DNA of 64,000 nt, taken from assembly GCF_900114285.1 (NCBI RefSeq), contig NZ_FOSN01000004.1:62001-126000 (forward strand), in the 5' to 3' direction. Under the pieces are notes generated by a model. The model saw only the letters and a program-made list of their open reading frames with translations. It was not told the DNA's origin and did not search any database. This document shows, in pieces, positions 50,096 to 62,129 of this stretch. The first letter of the stretch is position 1. Every line of letters starts with the position of its first letter. The position numbers were made by a program, and so were the translations under genes. The stretch comes from Methylocapsa palsarum. Lineage in GTDB: Bacteria > Pseudomonadota > Alphaproteobacteria > Rhizobiales > Beijerinckiaceae.

Positions 50096-50311
50096 GGGCG
50101 AACCCGGCTTGAAAAAGGCGGCGGCGGCGCTCAGGGAGGCGTGTTTGCGGGCGCGCATGTCTTCAAGACGCCGAACTTCGGCCTGAAGCGCCGCGATCCG
50201 CTCGTCGAGTTCCTGGACGGAAAGGTCATCGAGCGTCTGCCCGATCTGATGCGGGGACGACGACGGCTTTCGCACCGGCGCTCCGAAAACGTCGTCGTCC
50301 TCAAGGGCCAT
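50093..50311 (-). CDS. DUF1192 protein
   Basis: 72-residue protein of the DUF1192 family: acidic start MALEDDDVFGAP, HQIGQTLDDLSVQELDERIA, a short coiled coil (LQAEVRRLEDMRARKHA) and AAAFFKPGS. Function unknown. The frame is open to 50341, but ATG 50311 matches the family. The stop is provided by a repeat element. Confidence 0.85.
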   Translation of the reverse strand: MALEDDDVFGAPVRKPSSSPHQIGQTLDDLSVQELDERIAALQAEVRRLEDMRARKHASLSAAAAFFKPGSP

Positions 50312-50437
50312 GCGGGTCACCCTGTTCAGCAGCGAGACCAAGCGATCCTACACGCGGCGCCGGCCTATGGAAAAGCGTCATCTGAAATAAGCGCGCACGC
50401 ATGGATCGCTCCTCCTGAAGCTCCGCGGCGGAAGGAG

Positions 50438-50800
50438 TCAGGACCGCTTGTTCAAGGCCTTGGCGACATCCTCGATGCGCAGCGCCGCCTCCTCAAGGGT
50501 CAGGGCAAGACGTCCGGTCCATTCGTCCTGGCGGTTCGCCGGCCTCGCTTCGGCGGCCCGGCGCGCTGACAGTTCCGCCTCCAGAACGCCAAGACGCCGC
50601 TTAATTTCCGTCATCTCGTCGGCAAGGGTGATCGCCGCCATCACGGTAAGCCGCTGGTCGCCAATCTCGCCGAACCGCTCGCGCATCCCCTGAATCCTGG
50701 CGTCGACGATTTGGGTGAGTTCGCCAAGCCGTTCCTCCTCGCCCTCATCGCAGGCGACCCGGTATTCCCGTCCGGCGATCGTCACTTTAACCTGAGCCAT
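50438..50800 (-). CDS. zapA: Cell division protein ZapA
   Basis: 120-residue ZapA, which bundles FtsZ filaments. MAQVKVTIAGREYRVACDEG and a C-terminal coiled coil from about residue 45 are typical. It follows the DUF4164 gene on the same strand, an arrangement seen in related genomes. I searched the flanks for a 6S RNA and saw none. Confidence 0.9.
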   Translation of the reverse strand: MAQVKVTIAGREYRVACDEGEEERLGELTQIVDARIQGMRERFGEIGDQRLTVMAAITLADEMTEIKRRLGVLEAELSARRAAEARPANRQDEWTGRLALTLEEAALRIEDVAKALNKRS

Positions 50801-50875
50801 CGACTCCCCGCAGTCTGGTTCGTGATGATTGCGATCCTGCGACCAGCCGGGGGCTCTTTGAGGAGCCGACGCCTA

Positions 50876-50988
50876 GAGCAGATCCGATCGGATTGAATCA
50901 ATCCAATCGACAAGACTATGCTCAAGCCTTTGACTCTGGAGCGATTTCTGAGCGATCGCATGACTTCATGCGATCGGAAAGCGCTCTA
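50876..50988. repeat. Dispersed hairpin element, copy F (full)
   Basis: Full copy in inverse orientation: AGAGCAGATCCGATCGGATT, GAATCAATCCAATCGACAAG, CTTTGACTCTGGAGCGATTT, GCATGACTTCATGCGATCGG, AAAGCGCTCTAG. The CTA at 50986-50988 is the TAG stop of the DUF4164 gene. It lies between that gene and zapA. Confidence 0.9.
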
Positions 50989-51276
50989 GCCGTCTCGGGC
51001 CCCCGTTCCGGCCAGGATCGCGTTGATCGACGCGCCCGCCGCCTTCAGTCTGCGGGCGACTTCCTCGGAGGCGAATTCCAGTTTCTTCGACCTCGCGAGC
51101 GCGCCATCGAGTTCCGACTGGAGCGTCGAGCGGTCGTCGCGCATCGCAGCTAATTCTTCCTTAAGCTTTCCGAAAAGAACATCGTCCTCGCTGCGGCTCC
51201 CCGCCGCGGCGTCAAGCTGGTCCAGCGCAGCCGCAAGCCGGATGAGCGCTGCTTTGATCGATTCAGGAGTGTTCAT
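50986..51276 (-). CDS. DUF4164 coiled-coil protein
   Basis: 96-residue, mostly helical protein of the DUF4164 family found beside zapA: SIKAALIRLAAALDQLDAAA and LKEELAAMRDDRSTLQSELD form the coiled coil. Role unknown, perhaps in division. The frame reaches 51387, but ATG 51276 is the usual start. The stop lies in repeat copy F. Confidence 0.82.
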   Translation of the reverse strand: MNTPESIKAALIRLAAALDQLDAAAGSRSEDDVLFGKLKEELAAMRDDRSTLQSELDGALARSKKLEFASEEVARRLKAAGASINAILAGTGARDG

Positions 51277-51710
51277 CTCGGCTTCAATGCCCCGGCTGAC
51301 AAAATCTATCCGGCGGTGGATGAATTCGTCAACGCGCGGCGGAGACGAAAATAAAACGGCTGTCCCCGCCTCCCCGAACTGGCGCACCCGCGCCTGAACA
51401 GAATAATAGAAGGATCAGGCTTGCAAGGGACGAACGGATTTCAACGAACGGGATCCCGATTTAACTCTACCACAGTTTATGCTAAGCAATCGCTGTTCAT
51501 TCCGGGCCGTGGCCCATCACTTTGAAGTCTTCTTATTTTCAATGCGGCTATGCCTTCCCAACAGCCGCCCAAACAGCCACGCCGCCGATATTGCGCTGCA
51601 GCAAAAGTTGACGATTTCGGGAACACAAGTCATAAGGCCCGCTCGTTGGGCGGTCCCCTTAGCAATCGGCTGAGTCGATCTCAACCGCCGGAAAACAAGG
51701 AGCGCCGAGG
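51277..51710. other. DUF4164 / gap divergent region
   Basis: 434 bp between divergent genes, more AT-rich toward the middle. A possible gap promoter is TTGACG (51608-51613), 17-bp spacer, CATAAG (51631-51636). No gene seen. Confidence 0.4.
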
Positions 51711-52718
51711 ATGGCGGTTAGAGTCGCTATCAATGGATTTGGCCGTATCGGCCGCAACGTCTTGCGGGCCATCGCAGAATCCGGACGTAAAGACATCGAA
51801 GTCGTCGCGATCAACGACCTTGGTCCGGTTGAGACGAACGCCCACCTGTTGCGCTTCGATTCGGTCCACGGACGTTTTCCGGGAACCGTGACCGTCACGG
51901 ACGATTCGCTCGATATCGGCGGCGGGCCCATCACGGTCACCGCCGTGCGCGATCCCCATGAACTGCCGCACAAGGATCTTGGCGTCGACGTTGCCCTGGA
52001 ATGCACCGGGATTTTTACCTCGCGCGAAAAAGCGGCGGCGCATCTGAAGGCCGGCGCGAAGCGGGTGCTGATCTCCGCTCCTGGCGACACGGCCGATCTG
52101 ACGGTCGTGTTCGGCGTCAATCATGACAAACTGACGAAGGATCACCTCGTCGTCTCCAACGCCTCCTGCACCACCAATTGCCTCGCGCCCATCGCCAAGA
52201 TCCTGAACGACGCGATCGGGATCGAAAAAGGCTTCATGACGACAATTCACTCCTATACCGGGGATCAGCCTACTCTCGACACGATGCACAAGGATCTGTA
52301 CCGCGCGAGAGCGGCTTCTCTTTCCATGATCCCGACATCGACCGGGGCGGCCAAAGCCGTCGGCCTTGTTCTTCCCGAACTCAACGGCAAGCTCGACGGC
52401 GCGGCCATAAGGGTGCCGACGCCGAACGTCTCCGTCATCGATTTCAAGTTCGTCGCCGCGCGGCCGACTTCCGCCGAGGAGATCGTCGCCGCGGTGAAAC
52501 GGGCGGCGGAACAGCAGCTCAAGGGTATTTTGACCTTCACCGACCGGCCCAATGTCTCGGCCGATTTCAACCATGATTCGCATTCCTCGATTTTCCACGT
52601 CGACCAGACGCGGGTGCTCGAGGGAACCTTCGTGCGGGTCGTCGCCTGGTACGACAATGAATGGGGCTATTCGAGCCGAATGGCCGACACCGCCGTCGCA
52701 ATAGGGAAGCTCATATGA
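51711..52718 (+). CDS. gap: Glyceraldehyde-3-phosphate dehydrogenase
   Basis: 335-residue type I GAPDH of glycolysis/gluconeogenesis and the Calvin or serine-cycle links. [16 protein letters not shown] is the NAD fold, [13 protein letters not shown] holds the catalytic Cys, and [11 protein letters not shown] closes the family. CAAGGAG lies before ATG 51711. Its TGA overlaps the pgk ATG (ATGA), so both are coupled. Confidence 0.96.
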   Translation: MAVRVAINGFGRIGRNVLRAIAESGRKDIEVVAINDLGPVETNAHLLRFDSVHGRFPGTVTVTDDSLDIGGGPITVTAVRDPHELPHKDLGVDVALECTGIFTSREKAAAHLKAGAKRVLISAPGDTADLTVVFGVNHDKLTKDHLVVSNASCTTNCLAPIAKILNDAIGIEKGFMTTIHSYTGDQPTLDTMHKDLYRARAASLSMIPTSTGAAKAVGLVLPELNGKLDGAAIRVPTPNVSVIDFKFVAARPTSAEEIVAAVKRAAEQQLKGILTFTDRPNVSADFNHDSHSSIFHVDQTRVLEGTFVRVVAWYDNEWGYSSRMADTAVAIGKLI

Positions 52719-53935
52719 CGAAATCCGGTCCGACGTCCCCGTTTCCAACCCTCGACGACGCGGACATGGCCGGCAAAAGGGTCCTCGTCCGGGTCGATCT
52801 GAACGTGCCCGTCGAGAATGGCGTCGTCACCGACGCAACCCGGATCGACCGGATCCTTCCGAATATCCGCGAGATCTGCGCCAAGGGGGGAAAGGTCATT
52901 TTGCTCTCGCACCTTGGCCGCCCCAAAGACGCCCCCGATCCCAAGAATTCCTTGAAGACAGTCGCAGTCGAACTGGAGCGCCAACTCGGATCGATGGTCA
53001 ATTTCGCCTCCGATTGCATCGGCCCCGTCGCAAAGAGCGCGGCGGCGGCGCTTCACAACGGCGAAATCCTGCTTTTGGAAAACACCCGGTTTCACGCCGG
53101 GGAGACGAAAAACGACCCCGAGTTCGTGAACGCCCTCGCCGAACTTGGCGATCTCTACGTCAACGACGCTTTCTCCACCTCTCACCGCGCGCACGCCTCG
53201 ACCGAGGGCATCGCCCACAAGCTGCCGGCTTACGCCGGACGTACGATGCAGCTTGAGCTTGAAATGCTGACGAGCATGCTGGCGCATCCGGAACGGCCTC
53301 TGGCGGCGATCGTCGGCGGCGCGAAAGTCTCGACGAAACTCGAACTTCTCGGCAATCTGATGCGCCGGGTCGAATTCCTGTTCATCGGCGGCGGAATGGC
53401 GAACACGTTTCTCGCCGCCAGCGGCAAGGCGGTCGGCAAGTCGCTGTGCGAGATGCAGCTCGCGGATGTCGCGCGCAAGATCATGGCCGACGCCGACGCC
53501 GCCCATTGCCAGCTCATGCTTCCGATCGACGCCGTCGTCGCGGCGAAGCTTGAACACAACGCCGTCTCCCGCGCCGTCGACATCGACGACATCGGGGAAA
53601 ACGACATGATCCTCGATATCGGCCCGCGCACGATCTCCAAGGTGGTCGGGATGCTCGCCTCGGCCCGCACCCTCGTCTGGAACGGTCCCGTCGGCGCGTT
53701 CGAGACGCCGCCTTTCAACATCGGCACCCAGACCATCGCCAAGGTCGCGGCTCAATTGACGAAAGTTGACGCCCTCGAGACCATCGCCGGGGGCGGCGAC
53801 ACCATCGCGGCGCTCAACCAGGCGCATGCCTATGACGATTTCACCTATGTCTCGACCGCAGGCGGCGCCTTTCTCGAATGGCTCGAAGGAAAGACTTTGC
53901 CCGGCGTCGAGGCCCTGCGGGGAGCGAAGCCGTAG
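52715..53935 (+). CDS. pgk: Phosphoglycerate kinase
   Basis: 406-residue kinase converting 1,3-bisphosphoglycerate to 3-phosphoglycerate with ATP formation. [36 protein letters not shown] and the C-terminal [11 protein letters not shown] nucleotide loop are present. The start is fixed by the four-base overlap with gap. Confidence 0.96.
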   Translation: MTKSGPTSPFPTLDDADMAGKRVLVRVDLNVPVENGVVTDATRIDRILPNIREICAKGGKVILLSHLGRPKDAPDPKNSLKTVAVELERQLGSMVNFASDCIGPVAKSAAAALHNGEILLLENTRFHAGETKNDPEFVNALAELGDLYVNDAFSTSHRAHASTEGIAHKLPAYAGRTMQLELEMLTSMLAHPERPLAAIVGGAKVSTKLELLGNLMRRVEFLFIGGGMANTFLAASGKAVGKSLCEMQLADVARKIMADADAAHCQLMLPIDAVVAAKLEHNAVSRAVDIDDIGENDMILDIGPRTISKVVGMLASARTLVWNGPVGAFETPPFNIGTQTIAKVAAQLTKVDALETIAGGGDTIAALNQAHAYDDFTYVSTAGGAFLEWLEGKTLPGVEALRGAKP

Positions 53936-54169
53936 GTTTCCGGGACTGTTCAGGTGGTCGGACCGCAAAAATACTCAAGCTGCGTCTTGGCCTTGGCCAC
54001 AATCCGACCGCAGAGTAAATGCATAATGGCCGGGATTTGATAATCCTTTCCAGAGCCGTGCGGCCGTTCCAGCGGGGCGGGCACGGGACTTGTGGTTAAT
54101 TCGCCGTCAACTTTTGAGCGTATAGCATTCCCCAGCGAGAATGCTGACCATCGCGTCCGGGAGAAGCGC

Positions 54170-55081
54170 ATGAACGAGCCGACCATAGCGTCCCTGGCGG
54201 CCCAAAAGCCCGTCTCGGCGAGGATGCTGACCGTCTTTCGGATCGCGGCCGTCAGCGCTCTCGCATTGCAAGGCGCCGGGTGCTCGTCGCTCGACTCGCT
54301 GAACCCGATGAATCTCTTCAGCGGTGACAAGTACAAGCCCGAGGTGGTGCCCGAGGTTCCGGCGGACGATATCTACAACCAGGGTCTCGCCCGGCTGCAG
54401 AAGAAAGACTATTCCTCCGCCAGCAAGAAATTCGGCGAACTCGACAAGCAATATCCTTATTCGCAATGGCAGAAAAAGGGTCTCTTGATGACCACCTTCA
54501 GCCAGTACGAGGCGGGCAGCTATGACGATGCGATCGCCTCGGCCCAGCGTTACATTTCGCTGTATCCGACCTCGCCCGACGTGCCCTACGCGACCTATCT
54601 CGCGGCGATGTCTTATTACAACCAGATCCCGGAGATCAGCCGGGATCAGGAACGCGCGGCGAAAGCTGCGGTGCTGTTTGGTCAGATCATCGAGAAATAT
54701 CCGAAGTCGGAATATACTGAGGATTCGCGCTACAAGCTTCAGGTCGTCCGCGATCAGCTCGCCGGCAAGGAAATGCTGGTCGGACGCTATTATCTGAACC
54801 AGCGCAATTTCCCGGCCGCGATCAACCGCTTCCGGGAGGTTCTGGCGAAATATCAGACCACCCGCCACGCCGAAGAAGCCTTGATGCGGCTGACCGAGGC
54901 TTACCTCGCGCTCGGCATTCCCAACGAGGCGCAGACCGCCGCCGCCGTTCTCGGGCATAATTTCCCCGATTCGATCTGGTACAAGGACGCTTACGCGCTC
55001 TTGCAGACCGATGGGCTTCAGCCCCACGAAGATCAGGGGTCGTGGATCTCGAAGTCCTTCCATAAACTGGGACTTGGCTAA
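54170..55081 (+). CDS. bamD: Outer-membrane assembly lipoprotein BamD
   Basis: 303-residue BamD. A lipobox (LALQGAGC) follows an N-terminal hydrophobic stretch that begins unusually late (about residue 25). The TPR repeats start at DDIYNQGLARLQKKDYSSAS and continue through AYLALGIPNEAQTAAAVLG. Part of the BAM complex for beta-barrel insertion. In relatives lpxC precedes bamD and recN-ligA follow; here pgk precedes. The end of the gene with its stop is repeated twice downstream. Confidence 0.93.
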   Translation: MNEPTIASLAAQKPVSARMLTVFRIAAVSALALQGAGCSSLDSLNPMNLFSGDKYKPEVVPEVPADDIYNQGLARLQKKDYSSASKKFGELDKQYPYSQWQKKGLLMTTFSQYEAGSYDDAIASAQRYISLYPTSPDVPYATYLAAMSYYNQIPEISRDQERAAKAAVLFGQIIEKYPKSEYTEDSRYKLQVVRDQLAGKEMLVGRYYLNQRNFPAAINRFREVLAKYQTTRHAEEALMRLTEAYLALGIPNEAQTAAAVLGHNFPDSIWYKDAYALLQTDGLQPHEDQGSWISKSFHKLGLG

Positions 55082-55124
55082 AAACCGAGACCTTGGCTAA
55101 AATCCGGAAACTTGGCTGGAAGCG
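55071..55124 (+). repeat. 18-bp x3 tandem repeat at the bamD stop
   Basis: GACTTGGCTAAAAACCGA (55071-55088, contains the bamD TAA), GACCTTGGCTAAAATCCG (55089-55106) and GAAACTTGGCTGGAAGCG (55107-55124). Confidence 0.85.
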
Positions 55125-55140
55125 CCGGTTCACGGCGCAT

Positions 55141-55178
55141 CGGGGAAGACTTATCGACCCGGGGAAGACTTCGACCCC
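55141..55178 (+). repeat. 19-bp tandem duplication before recN
   Basis: CGGGGAAGACTTATCGACC (55141-55159) and CGGGGAAGACTTCGACCCC (55160-55178). The second copy ends directly at the recN ATG and its GGGGAAG could act as the ribosome-binding site. Confidence 0.85.
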
Positions 55179-56867
55179 ATGCTCGTGCAGCTCTCCATCC
55201 GCGACATCGTCCTGATCGATAAACTCGATCTCAGCCTTGACCTCGGCCTGACCGTTCTGACCGGCGAGACGGGCGCAGGAAAATCCATATTGCTCGACGC
55301 CTTCGCCCTGACGCTTGGCGCGCGCGGCGACGGCTCCCTTGTCCGGCATGGCGCGCCGCACGGCGAAGTCACGGCGGTGTTCGAACTCGCCGCGGACCAT
55401 CCGGCGCTTGCCGCGGCGAAGGCTCAGGACATCGACGCCGCCGACGGGCTGATCCTGCGCCGGGTGCAATTGCCCGACGGCCGCACCCGCGCGTTCGTGA
55501 ACGATCAGCGGGTCACGTCGCAGACGTTGCGCGCGATCACCCGCGAGCTCGTGGAAATTCACGGGCAGCACGACGACCGCGCGCTCGTCAACGAGGCGAT
55601 GCACCGCCAGCTCATCGACGCCTATGGCGCTCTGTCGCCGGACGTGGCGCAGGTCCGCGCCGCTCACGCGCGGTTGCGCGGCCTTCACGTCGAAATTCGC
55701 GGCGAGGAAGCGAGGCTCGAGAAGGCGCGGGCCGAGGGCGACTTTCTCCGTCACGCCTTCGCTGAACTGACGAGCCTCGCGCCCGAGGCTGGCGAGGAAG
55801 AGGCGCTCGCCGCGCGCCGGACCGGTATGATGCAGGCCGAAAAGGTCGCAGGCGACCTGCGCGACGCATTTGAGGCGGTCGCGGGCGACGGCTCGCCGCT
55901 TGCGGATCTCTCCGCCGTTCTGCGCCGCCTGGAGCGCCGCCAGGCCCAGGCGCCCGAGTTGATCGCCCCCGCGACGAAGGCGCTCGACGACGCCCTGACC
56001 GCGCTCGACCTCGCCGGACAGGCGCTCGAACAGGCGCTGCGCGACGCGGCGTTCGACCCGCGCGAACTGGAGCTTGTCGAGGAGCGGCTCTTCGCCCTGC
56101 GCGGGGCGGCGCGCAAATATTCAGTGCCCGCGGACGCGCTGTCGCAACAGGCCGAGGCTTTCGCCGCCGCTCTCGCGGATCTCGACGCGGGCGAGGCCAA
56201 ATTGAAACGCCTGCGGCTTGAGGCCGAGGCCGCCGAAGCCGATTATTCAGCCAAGGCGGCGAGTTTGTCGATTGCGCGGAAAGCCGCCGCCGCCGGGCTC
56301 GACGCCGCCGTGACCGCCGAACTTGCGCCCCTGAAGCTCGAAGGGGCCAAATTCACCACCCATATCGGGACCGAGGCGGCGGGCCCCGACGGAGTCGATC
56401 GGGTCGAATTCTGGGTGCAGACCAATCCGGGGACAAGGCCCGGCCCGTTAATGAAAATCGCGTCGGGCGGCGAACTCGCCCGCTTCATGCTGGCCCTCAA
56501 GGTGGCGCTCGCGGATCGCGGGTCGGCGCCGACGCTCGTCTTCGACGAGATCGACACCGGCGCCGGCGGCGCGGTGGCGGACGCGATCGGCCAGCGCCTC
56601 GCCCGGCTCGCCGCGCGCGTGCAGGTGCTCTCGGTCACCCATGCGCCGCAGGTCGCGGCCAGGGCGAGCGCGCATTTCCGCATCGTCAAGGTTTCGGCCA
56701 AGGATATGAACAAGAGTTCCGCTGGAAAAGAACGGACCGTGGCGACGCGGGTGCACAGCCTCGACGACAGCGCGCGGCGCGAGGAAATCGCGCGCATGCT
56801 GGCGGGCGCCACCATCACCGACGAGGCGCGGGCGGCGGCGAAGCGGCTGTTGGAGGGCGAGAGGTGA
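55179..56867 (+). CDS. recN: DNA repair protein RecN
   Basis: 562-residue SMC-like ATPase of double-strand-break repair. Walker A is GETGAGKSILLDAFALTLGA, the long central coiled coil spans about residues 160-370, and the ABC signature SGGELARFMLALKV and Walker B PTLVFDEIDTGAGG are intact. bamD-recN-ligA order is conserved in alphaproteobacteria. No SOS box is visible in the 97-bp upstream gap. Confidence 0.95.
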   Translation: MLVQLSIRDIVLIDKLDLSLDLGLTVLTGETGAGKSILLDAFALTLGARGDGSLVRHGAPHGEVTAVFELAADHPALAAAKAQDIDAADGLILRRVQLPDGRTRAFVNDQRVTSQTLRAITRELVEIHGQHDDRALVNEAMHRQLIDAYGALSPDVAQVRAAHARLRGLHVEIRGEEARLEKARAEGDFLRHAFAELTSLAPEAGEEEALAARRTGMMQAEKVAGDLRDAFEAVAGDGSPLADLSAVLRRLERRQAQAPELIAPATKALDDALTALDLAGQALEQALRDAAFDPRELELVEERLFALRGAARKYSVPADALSQQAEAFAAALADLDAGEAKLKRLRLEAEAAEADYSAKAASLSIARKAAAAGLDAAVTAELAPLKLEGAKFTTHIGTEAAGPDGVDRVEFWVQTNPGTRPGPLMKIASGGELARFMLALKVALADRGSAPTLVFDEIDTGAGGAVADAIGQRLARLAARVQVLSVTHAPQVAARASAHFRIVKVSAKDMNKSSAGKERTVATRVHSLDDSARREEIARMLAGATITDEARAAAKRLLEGER

Positions 56868-57125
56868 TTGCGCGGGCTGCTGGAGGCCTGCGATTTCGAG
56901 GGGCCGACGAGCGAGTTCGCGCGAGGTGCGTTTCAAAACCTCGCTGGAGGCCGCCATCAGCCGTTGACGATCTTTCTTGGAAGATTGATCGGATTAACAA
57001 TTCTGCTCTTTTCGATTTCCATGATTTCCACCGCCGGACACGCTGGTCGCATTCTTTGAATGGTTTCGTTTCGATCAGCTCTTCTTTCTCTACGCGGGAT
57101 GATGTTGGCGCTCGGCCTCTACCTT

Positions 57126-57149
<24 letters not shown>
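56868..57149 (+). pseudogene. Probable decayed small membrane-protein gene
   Basis: Hydrophobic, protein-like pieces lie in successive frames: LTIFLGRLIGLTILLFSISM up to a TGA at 57057-57059, FFEWFRFDQLFFLYAG, then MMLALGLYLTYKTLDL ending at 57149. Together they look like a ~60-100-residue two-helix membrane protein broken by indels. The last piece could still be translated from ATG 57060 (29 residues). The alternative is chance. Confidence 0.35.
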
Positions 57150-59351
<2,202 letters not shown>

Positions 59352-59551
59352 GCAACGATCCGGCGCGAATGTCATTCGCCTTGATTGTGATTCGCCGCAC
59401 TGCAGACCTCGCCAAATAAGTCAAACTCAAATGAAGGTGTCGAGAGACCCGGTCGAGCCCAAGACTAGGGAGGACCGACGTAGGTCAAACGCCAAACATC
59501 CTATTTTAAATAGATAAAGCTGCACGCATCAGCGCGCAGGAGGGTAACGCC

Positions 59552-59806
59552 ATGGATATCTGGGATTTTCTAAAAGACGAAAGCAACAGAACTGTCATTG
59601 ATTGGGTTTGCACGGATATCGGCCATCTGATTGAGTGGCTCGCAGCCGGAGTCTGTATTGTGCTTGCGTTTCTGATCAAGGCAATTGCTTACGCCGTTTG
59701 GCAGGTTTTAACTTCGATCGTCAAAGGGCTGTATACGGTTCTTACCGATACAACCGCGGGTATTTTCAAAGTGTTTTCGCGTTCGCGGGCGACAGGATCG
59801 CTTTAA
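59552..59806 (+). CDS. Small hydrophobic membrane protein
   Basis: 84 residues, no family recognised. Two membrane-type segments (WLAAGVCIVLAFLIKAIAYA and VWQVLTSIVKGLYTVL) follow an acidic start MDIWDFLKDESN. A strong AGGAGGG lies before ATG 59552. Codon use is less GC-biased than in neighbours, which may mark recent acquisition. It stands alone between ligA and a basic small protein. Confidence 0.65.
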   Translation: MDIWDFLKDESNRTVIDWVCTDIGHLIEWLAAGVCIVLAFLIKAIAYAVWQVLTSIVKGLYTVLTDTTAGIFKVFSRSRATGSL

Positions 59807-60011
59807 GAAAGCTGTGGCGAAGCGCCTAAAAATCGCTCGCTTTACCTCCGGCCCAACCTAATTTGCGTCGCGCCGTTGCCGACCTTAAACCACAGACGAC
59901 CTGAAACGACCCCCGCCCCTACGACAGGCACGATGGCCGACGATCAGGTTCATCAGGCGGGCCTTGGCTTCAGGCTGTATGTCTTCATCCGCCTGAAGTT
60001 TGGGCCTCAAT

Positions 60012-60128
60012 CTATTTCTTTTTTGTTTCGGTCAGCCTGACCACGGGCGGCGCGGCTGCCGTCACCTTCGGTTTCTCTTTTTTCGGCTTCTTGGCTTCCC
60101 GATTGCTGCGAACCTGGCCTTTGGCCAT
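60012..60128 (-). CDS. 38-residue basic protein (MAKGQ family)
   Basis: Short Lys/Arg-rich protein starting MAKGQVRSNREAKKPKKEKP and ending LTETKKK. Near-identical N-termini occur as a widespread tiny protein of Hyphomicrobiales with no assigned role. AGGAGAG lies five bases before ATG 60128. Its charge would suit nucleic-acid binding, which is inference. Confidence 0.7.
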   Translation of the reverse strand: MAKGQVRSNREAKKPKKEKPKVTAAAPPVVRLTETKKK

Positions 60129-60510
60129 GACGTCTCTCCTCTGGCGAAACCCTGTCGCTTGAGGCGACGCGTCCGGGCTCTACCGGTGACTGCCGCCAGA
60201 ACATGCAACAAGGAGAATTGTCGAGCATCTTGAGCTTTGCTTCCGGCGCGTCTGCTCCGAAAACCAGCACGTGGACGCCGGAGGATAAGCGCTTTGCCGG
60301 CGCAAGCAAGCGGCAAGCGGCGACGCCGTTCTTTTCGCGCTCGAACGACTTTGCGCTTGCAGGCCGCGCCTCGAGCGGTAAGGATGCGGCTCTGTGAACT
60401 GGTATATTAAATGCTTCCAAATCGCTTATCGTTCAGCCTCGGTGAGGGCCGGACGATCTGATTGCATCTCATCACTCTGATTGCATCTAATCACAAAGGA
60501 GCACCCGCGG
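60129..60510. other. Region between small basic protein and ATP-grasp gene
   Basis: 382 bp. A + strand frame at 60203-60397 (64 codons) has no good start signal or family features and I do not call it. The right end carries a 19-bp duplication and the ribosome-binding site of the next gene. Confidence 0.45.
60458..60495 (+). repeat. 19-bp tandem duplication before ATP-grasp gene
   Basis: CTGATTGCATCTCATCACT (60458-60476) and CTGATTGCATCTAATCACA (60477-60495), two mismatches, directly followed by the AAAGGAG ribosome-binding site at 60496. Confidence 0.9.
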
Positions 60511-61995
60511 TTGCGAGACGAAATGTGCTTCGATGAAATGACATTGGCGGACGGCGAGGTCCGGCGGGTTTACAGCAAGATCGCCCGCTGGCTCGCCAAT
60601 ACGCCGGCGGACAGGCTTTCGTCTCGCCGCGCCCAGGCCGAACTCTTGTTCCGGCGGATCGGAATCACCTTCGCCGTCTATGGCGAAAATGATTCCCAAG
60701 AGAGGCTGATTCCGTTCGACATCATCCCGCGGGTCATGCTGCGATCAGAATGGGCGGCGCTCGAAGCGGGCCTCGTCCAGCGGGTGAAGGCGCTCAACCT
60801 GTTTCTCGGCGACGTCTATTCCGGACAGGAAATCCTGAAAACCGGGCGGGTGCCGTCGGATCTGGTTTTGCAAAACCCTCAATTCCGAAAGGAAATGATG
60901 GGGCGGCGCGTCCCGCATGACATCTACGTGCATATCGGCGGCATCGATGTGGTGCGCACCGGCGAAAGCGATTTTTACGTTCTGGAAGACAATGTCCGCA
61001 CGCCGTCGGGCGTCTCCTACATGCTTGAAAACCGCGAAGTGATGATGCGGCTGCTGCCGGATCTGTTCGCCGAGCATCGCGTCGCTCCGGTCGAGAATTA
61101 TCCCGACCTGCTGCTGGCCTCCCTCCGTTCGGTCGCGCCTCTGTCCACACGCGGCGAGCCGACGATCGCCGTGTTGACGCCGGGACGATTCAATTCAGCC
61201 TATTACGAACATTCTTTCCTCGCCGACAAACTCGGCGTCGAGCTCGTCGAGGGCCGCGATCTCCATGTCGACGACGACTGCGTCTATATGCTCACGACGC
61301 AGGGTCCAAAGCGGGTCGATGTGATCTACCGCCGCATCGACGACGATTTTATCGACCCCGAAGTGTTCCGCCCGGATTCGATTCTCGGGGTCCCCGGCCT
61401 GATGCGAGCCTATCTCGCTGGCAACGTCACGCTGGCCAACGCCGTCGGCGCCGGCGTCGCCGACGACAAGGCGATTTACACCTACATGCCCGAGATCATC
61501 GATTTCTACCTCGGCGAAAAAGCGATCCTGAACAACGTTCCGACGTGGCGCTGCCGCGAAGCCGACGCTCTCAAATACGTGCTGGAGCATCTGTCCGAAC
61601 TCGTCGTCAAGGAGGTCAATGGATCCGGCGGCTATGGCATGCTGGTCGGACCGCACGCCTCCAAAGCGGAAATCGAATTGTTCGCCGCCAAGATTGCCAA
61701 GGATCCCGATAATTTCATCGCTCAGCCCACCCTCGCCCTCTCAACCAGCCCGACGTTCTTTCCCTCGGGGGTCGCGCCGCGGCATGTCGACCTCCGCCCC
61801 TTCATCCTGACCGGAAAGAACGATATCCGAGTCGTGCCGGGGGGATTGACCCGGGTCGCCCTCAAGGAAAAGTCCCTGGTGGTCAACTCGAGCCAGGGCG
61901 GCGGAACGAAAGACACCTGGGTCGTCGACGACAAGATTTTCGAGGACGCCCGTCAGACTCAAGGCTCGATGCAAGATCAAAGCGCGGTCGCATGA
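60511..61995 (+). CDS. Circularly permuted ATP-grasp protein (DUF404/DUF407)
   Basis: 494-residue enzyme of the circularly permuted ATP-grasp type 2 family, thought to form peptide-like bonds. ITFAVYGENDSQERLIPFDI, YVLEDNVRTPSGVSYMLENR, VVKEVNGSGGYGMLVGPHAS and LRPFILTGKNDIRVVPGGLT are family motifs. TTG 60511 has AAAGGAG eight bases upstream. ATG 60523 (MCFDEM) matches relatives' starts but is far from that site. It is followed by its usual partner, an alpha-E protein. Confidence 0.9.
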   Translation: MRDEMCFDEMTLADGEVRRVYSKIARWLANTPADRLSSRRAQAELLFRRIGITFAVYGENDSQERLIPFDIIPRVMLRSEWAALEAGLVQRVKALNLFLGDVYSGQEILKTGRVPSDLVLQNPQFRKEMMGRRVPHDIYVHIGGIDVVRTGESDFYVLEDNVRTPSGVSYMLENREVMMRLLPDLFAEHRVAPVENYPDLLLASLRSVAPLSTRGEPTIAVLTPGRFNSAYYEHSFLADKLGVELVEGRDLHVDDDCVYMLTTQGPKRVDVIYRRIDDDFIDPEVFRPDSILGVPGLMRAYLAGNVTLANAVGAGVADDKAIYTYMPEIIDFYLGEKAILNNVPTWRCREADALKYVLEHLSELVVKEVNGSGGYGMLVGPHASKAEIELFAAKIAKDPDNFIAQPTLALSTSPTFFPSGVAPRHVDLRPFILTGKNDIRVVPGGLTRVALKEKSLVVNSSQGGGTKDTWVVDDKIFEDARQTQGSMQDQSAVA

Positions 61996-62129
61996 TCGCC
62001 GGCATCGGGCCGGCGCCCGCAAACGCCGCGACGCTTCGCCCTGAACGTCCCCGGAGACCAGACCTTCGGCCTTGAACCAACCCGCGGCCGGGCTTTTCCG
62101 GCCAGATCCATTCGCAACAGAGGCGTTCA

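Noticed and set aside
50342-50437. 6S RNA next to zapA
   Set aside because: The gap is 96 bp and shows no long 6S-type rod with central bubble.
60203-60397. 64-codon frame on the + strand
   Set aside because: No ribosome-binding site or recognisable family; lies in a spacer with open frames by composition.
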